Below are positions 62,713 through 64,000 of a stretch of DNA of 64,000 bases, piece after piece (position 1 is the stretch's first letter; every line of letters begins with the position of its first letter). The position numbers and the translations under genes are program-made. Source of the stretch: Pseudomonas sp. HOU2 (GTDB lineage: Bacteria > Pseudomonadota > Gammaproteobacteria > Pseudomonadales > Pseudomonadaceae); contig NZ_CP160398.1 in NCBI RefSeq assembly GCF_040729435.1, forward strand, positions 1,302,001 through 1,366,000, given 5' to 3'. Under the pieces are notes generated by a model. It did no database searches. It was not told the DNA's origin and saw nothing but the letters and a program-made list of their open reading frames with translations.

Positions 62713-63099
62713 ATGTCGATCGGCGAATCCGGCCTGGGGTCGGGCACTACTTCCTCCACGCGGCGTCTGGGCGCCGCTGTTCTCGGCTTGCTGCACAGCC
62801 ATGTCGAACTCTTCGGCATCGAATTGCAGGAGCAGAAAGCACGCACCGTCAGCCTGTTGTTGTTCGCTGGCCTGGCGCTGGTGTTTGCCCTGCTGTTGCT
62901 GGTCGGTCTGTCGACGCTGGTGCTGATCGTGTTCTGGGATACCTATCGTCTGGCCGCGATCATCGGCCTGTGCGTGTTCTACACCCTGGCGGCCGCTTTC
63001 TGCGGGTTGCGCCTCAAGGCAGCAGTCTTCGATGAATCCTCGCCCTTCCACGGCACGCTGGAAGAATTGGCCAATGATCGGGAGCGCCTGCTGCCATGA
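62713..63099 (+). CDS. YqjE-like phage holin-family (DUF1469) membrane protein
   Basis: A 128-residue protein with two membrane helices (LLLFAGLALVFALLLLVGLSTLVLIVFW and AAIIGLCVFYTLAAAFCGL) after a soluble amphipathic segment (GAAVLGLLHSHVELFGIELQEQKA). It matches the YqjE family, often named holin-like but not from a phage. The ATG at 62713 is two bases after the YqjD-like stop. Confidence 0.88.
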   Translation: MSIGESGLGSGTTSSTRRLGAAVLGLLHSHVELFGIELQEQKARTVSLLLFAGLALVFALLLLVGLSTLVLIVFWDTYRLAAIIGLCVFYTLAAAFCGLRLKAAVFDESSPFHGTLEELANDRERLLP

Positions 63100-63434
63100 G
63101 CCTGCCTGAACTGCCACACAACAGCTCGCGCCGGGAAATGCGCAAGGCGCTGATCCGCCTGCGCATGGAAATGCATCGTCAGGAAATCCGCCACGAAGCC
63201 GGGCAAGTGCTGCAACCCTTGCAGCGCATGCGCGGCATGACGCAAAACCTGCAAGGCGGCTTCGGCATCAAACACGCGCCGCTGTGGGGCGTGGCCGCCG
63301 TCACCCTGCTGGGTTTCATCACCGGCAAGGGCGCAAAAAGCGGCGGTGTCGGCGGCCTGACACGACTGATTCGGCTAGGCACCAGCCTCGGCCCGCTGAT
63401 CAAACTGGTGATGCAGAGTTCGGGCAAACGCTAA
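63096..63434 (+). CDS. YqjK-like small protein
   Basis: A 112-residue protein overlapping the previous gene by four bases. It has a helical basic N-terminus (REMRKALIRLRMEMHRQEIRHEAGQVLQPLQRMRG) and a weak hydrophobic helix (APLWGVAAVTLLGFITG). It occupies the place of YqjK in the yqjDEK operon, so the call rests mainly on position. Function unknown. Confidence 0.8.
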   Translation: MSLPELPHNSSRREMRKALIRLRMEMHRQEIRHEAGQVLQPLQRMRGMTQNLQGGFGIKHAPLWGVAAVTLLGFITGKGAKSGGVGGLTRLIRLGTSLGPLIKLVMQSSGKR

Positions 63435-63466
63435 GCCGGCGCATCTGGCTGCATTCTTGCAATATC

Positions 63467-63506
63467 CGCGGGATTGAACCTCTTCACCAAGAGGTTCAAT
63501 CCCGCG
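63467..63506. repeat. Perfect 18-bp hairpin between the YqjK-like and EAL-domain genes
   Basis: CGCGGGATTGAACCTCTT (63467-63484), loop CACC, then AAGAGGTTCAATCCCGCG (63489-63506). There is no T-run, so it is not a classical terminator. It does not resemble the REP families elsewhere in the window. Confidence 0.8.
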
Positions 63507-63558
63507 CGCCTACCCGGTCGGCGGGTTCATCCAGAACAACAACGACTAAGGAGGCCCC

Positions 63559-64000
63559 GTGATCGACGGGCAACCGCTCGCCTGCTTTCAGCCTTTCATC
63601 GATACCGCTACCGGACGTATCGCAGGCGTCGAAGCATTGGGTCGCCTGCGCCAGCCCGACGGCCAACTGGCCTCGGTCGGGCCGTTGTTCGCCGACCCGC
63701 GCACACCTGCCATCGGCCTGCGCCGCCTCGACCGCCAGATTCGCGACAACGCCCTGAGTCGACTGCATGAAGCCCCCGCCGAGTGGTTTCTCAGCCTGAA
63801 CATGTCGCCGCGCTGGATCAGCCGCCTGCGCGCCGATCAGCCATTGCCCAGCCTCAAACAAATGCTCCGACACGGCGTCGATCCGCAACGCATTGTGTTC
63901 GAGATCACTGAACTGGGTGGCAACAGTCAGCGTCTGGCCGAGGTGGTGGCGCGCTACCGCGAGGCCGGCGCGCGGATCGCCATCGATGACTTCGGCGCCG
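63559..64000 (+). CDS. EAL-domain c-di-GMP phosphodiesterase, partial (runs off the window)
   Basis: The first 147 codons of a gene that goes beyond the window. It begins with GTG and TAAGGAGG four to five bases before. The protein shows CFQPFIDTATGRIAGVEALGRLR (the EAL glutamate), LSLNMSPRWISRL (the N of the metal site) and IVFEITELGGNSQRLAEVVARYREAGARIAIDDFGA (E and DDF). The catalytic residues in the visible part are intact, so c-di-GMP hydrolysis is likely. No REC, GGDEF or PAS domain precedes it; a C-terminal partner may follow. Confidence 0.9.
   Translation, partial: MIDGQPLACFQPFIDTATGRIAGVEALGRLRQPDGQLASVGPLFADPRTPAIGLRRLDRQIRDNALSRLHEAPAEWFLSLNMSPRWISRLRADQPLPSLKQMLRHGVDPQRIVFEITELGGNSQRLAEVVARYREAGARIAIDDFGA

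Noticed and set aside
62713..63434. Phage origin of the holin-named gene
   Set aside because: The YqjD-YqjE-YqjK order is a normal chromosomal operon and no phage genes are near.
1..64000. CRISPR arrays, tRNA or rRNA genes, insertion sequences
   Set aside because: No spaced direct repeats, cloverleaf-like sequences, rRNA stretches or transposase frames were seen.

Overview
The window looks like a chromosomal segment of a fluorescent Pseudomonas, most likely from the P. fluorescens group. The evidence is high-GC coding with few gaps, a pyoverdine siderophore locus (PvdL synthetase, PvdS sigma factor, PvdH, MbtH and the Fpv uptake operon), and many REP/REPIN palindromes of the types typical of that group. 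It starts and ends inside ordinary chromosome; the last gene, an EAL-domain protein, is cut by the window edge. I see no rRNA, tRNA, CRISPR array, transposase or prophage. Layout. (1) 0-6 kb: a SoxR regulator divergent from a small monooxygenase whose promoter has the 19-bp spacer of SoxR targets, a VOC protein, a fluoroacetate/haloacetate dehalogenase-like hydrolase, a LysR regulator, and a convergent leuCD-like isomerase pair. (2) 6-12.5 kb: an eight-gene, tightly overlapping operon fpvGHJKCDEF for periplasmic reduction of ferripyoverdine and recycling. An inverted REP pair (REPIN) lies inside the start of fpvD and is translated in frame. (3) 12.5-14.5 kb: mbtH and pvdH, each with its own PvdS-type promoter. 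(4) 14.5-20.7 kb: a GNAT enzyme, a two-component system, and a divergent dsbD-TlpA-dsbG thiol-redox operon. (5) 20.7-36.8 kb: an alpha/beta hydrolase, the 4332-residue NRPS PvdL (FAAL plus three amino acid modules), a divergent pvdS under a Fur box, and an IucB-type acetyltransferase under a PvdS-type promoter. (6) 36.8-47 kb: an orphan solute-binding protein, then atuR divergent from atuABCDEF (acyclic terpene catabolism) with two perfect palindromic operators. (7) 47-64 kb: housekeeping genes: exonuclease, PpnP, MOSC protein, CheV, a NarL-type two-component pair, YegS-like lipid kinase, molybdenum-cofactor genes moeA/moaB/mobA, a lipoprotein, a pseudouridine synthase, an unknown gene behind a LexA box, a glutaredoxin-like protein, a Kef-type antiporter, AmtB, and a YqjD/YqjE-like envelope operon. 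How the genes work together: Fur-repressed pvdS would direct RNA polymerase to TAAAT/TAATT-N16-CGT promoters, which I found ahead of mbtH, pvdH, pvdL and the acetyltransferase. PvdH makes diaminobutyrate, PvdL (helped by MbtH) builds the acylated Glu-Tyr-Dab chromophore precursor, and the acetyltransferase probably modifies a hydroxyornithine of the peptide arm, whose synthetases lie outside this window. FpvG-K and FpvCDEF then strip iron from imported ferripyoverdine. All coordinates and motif readings were made by eye; no database search was run.
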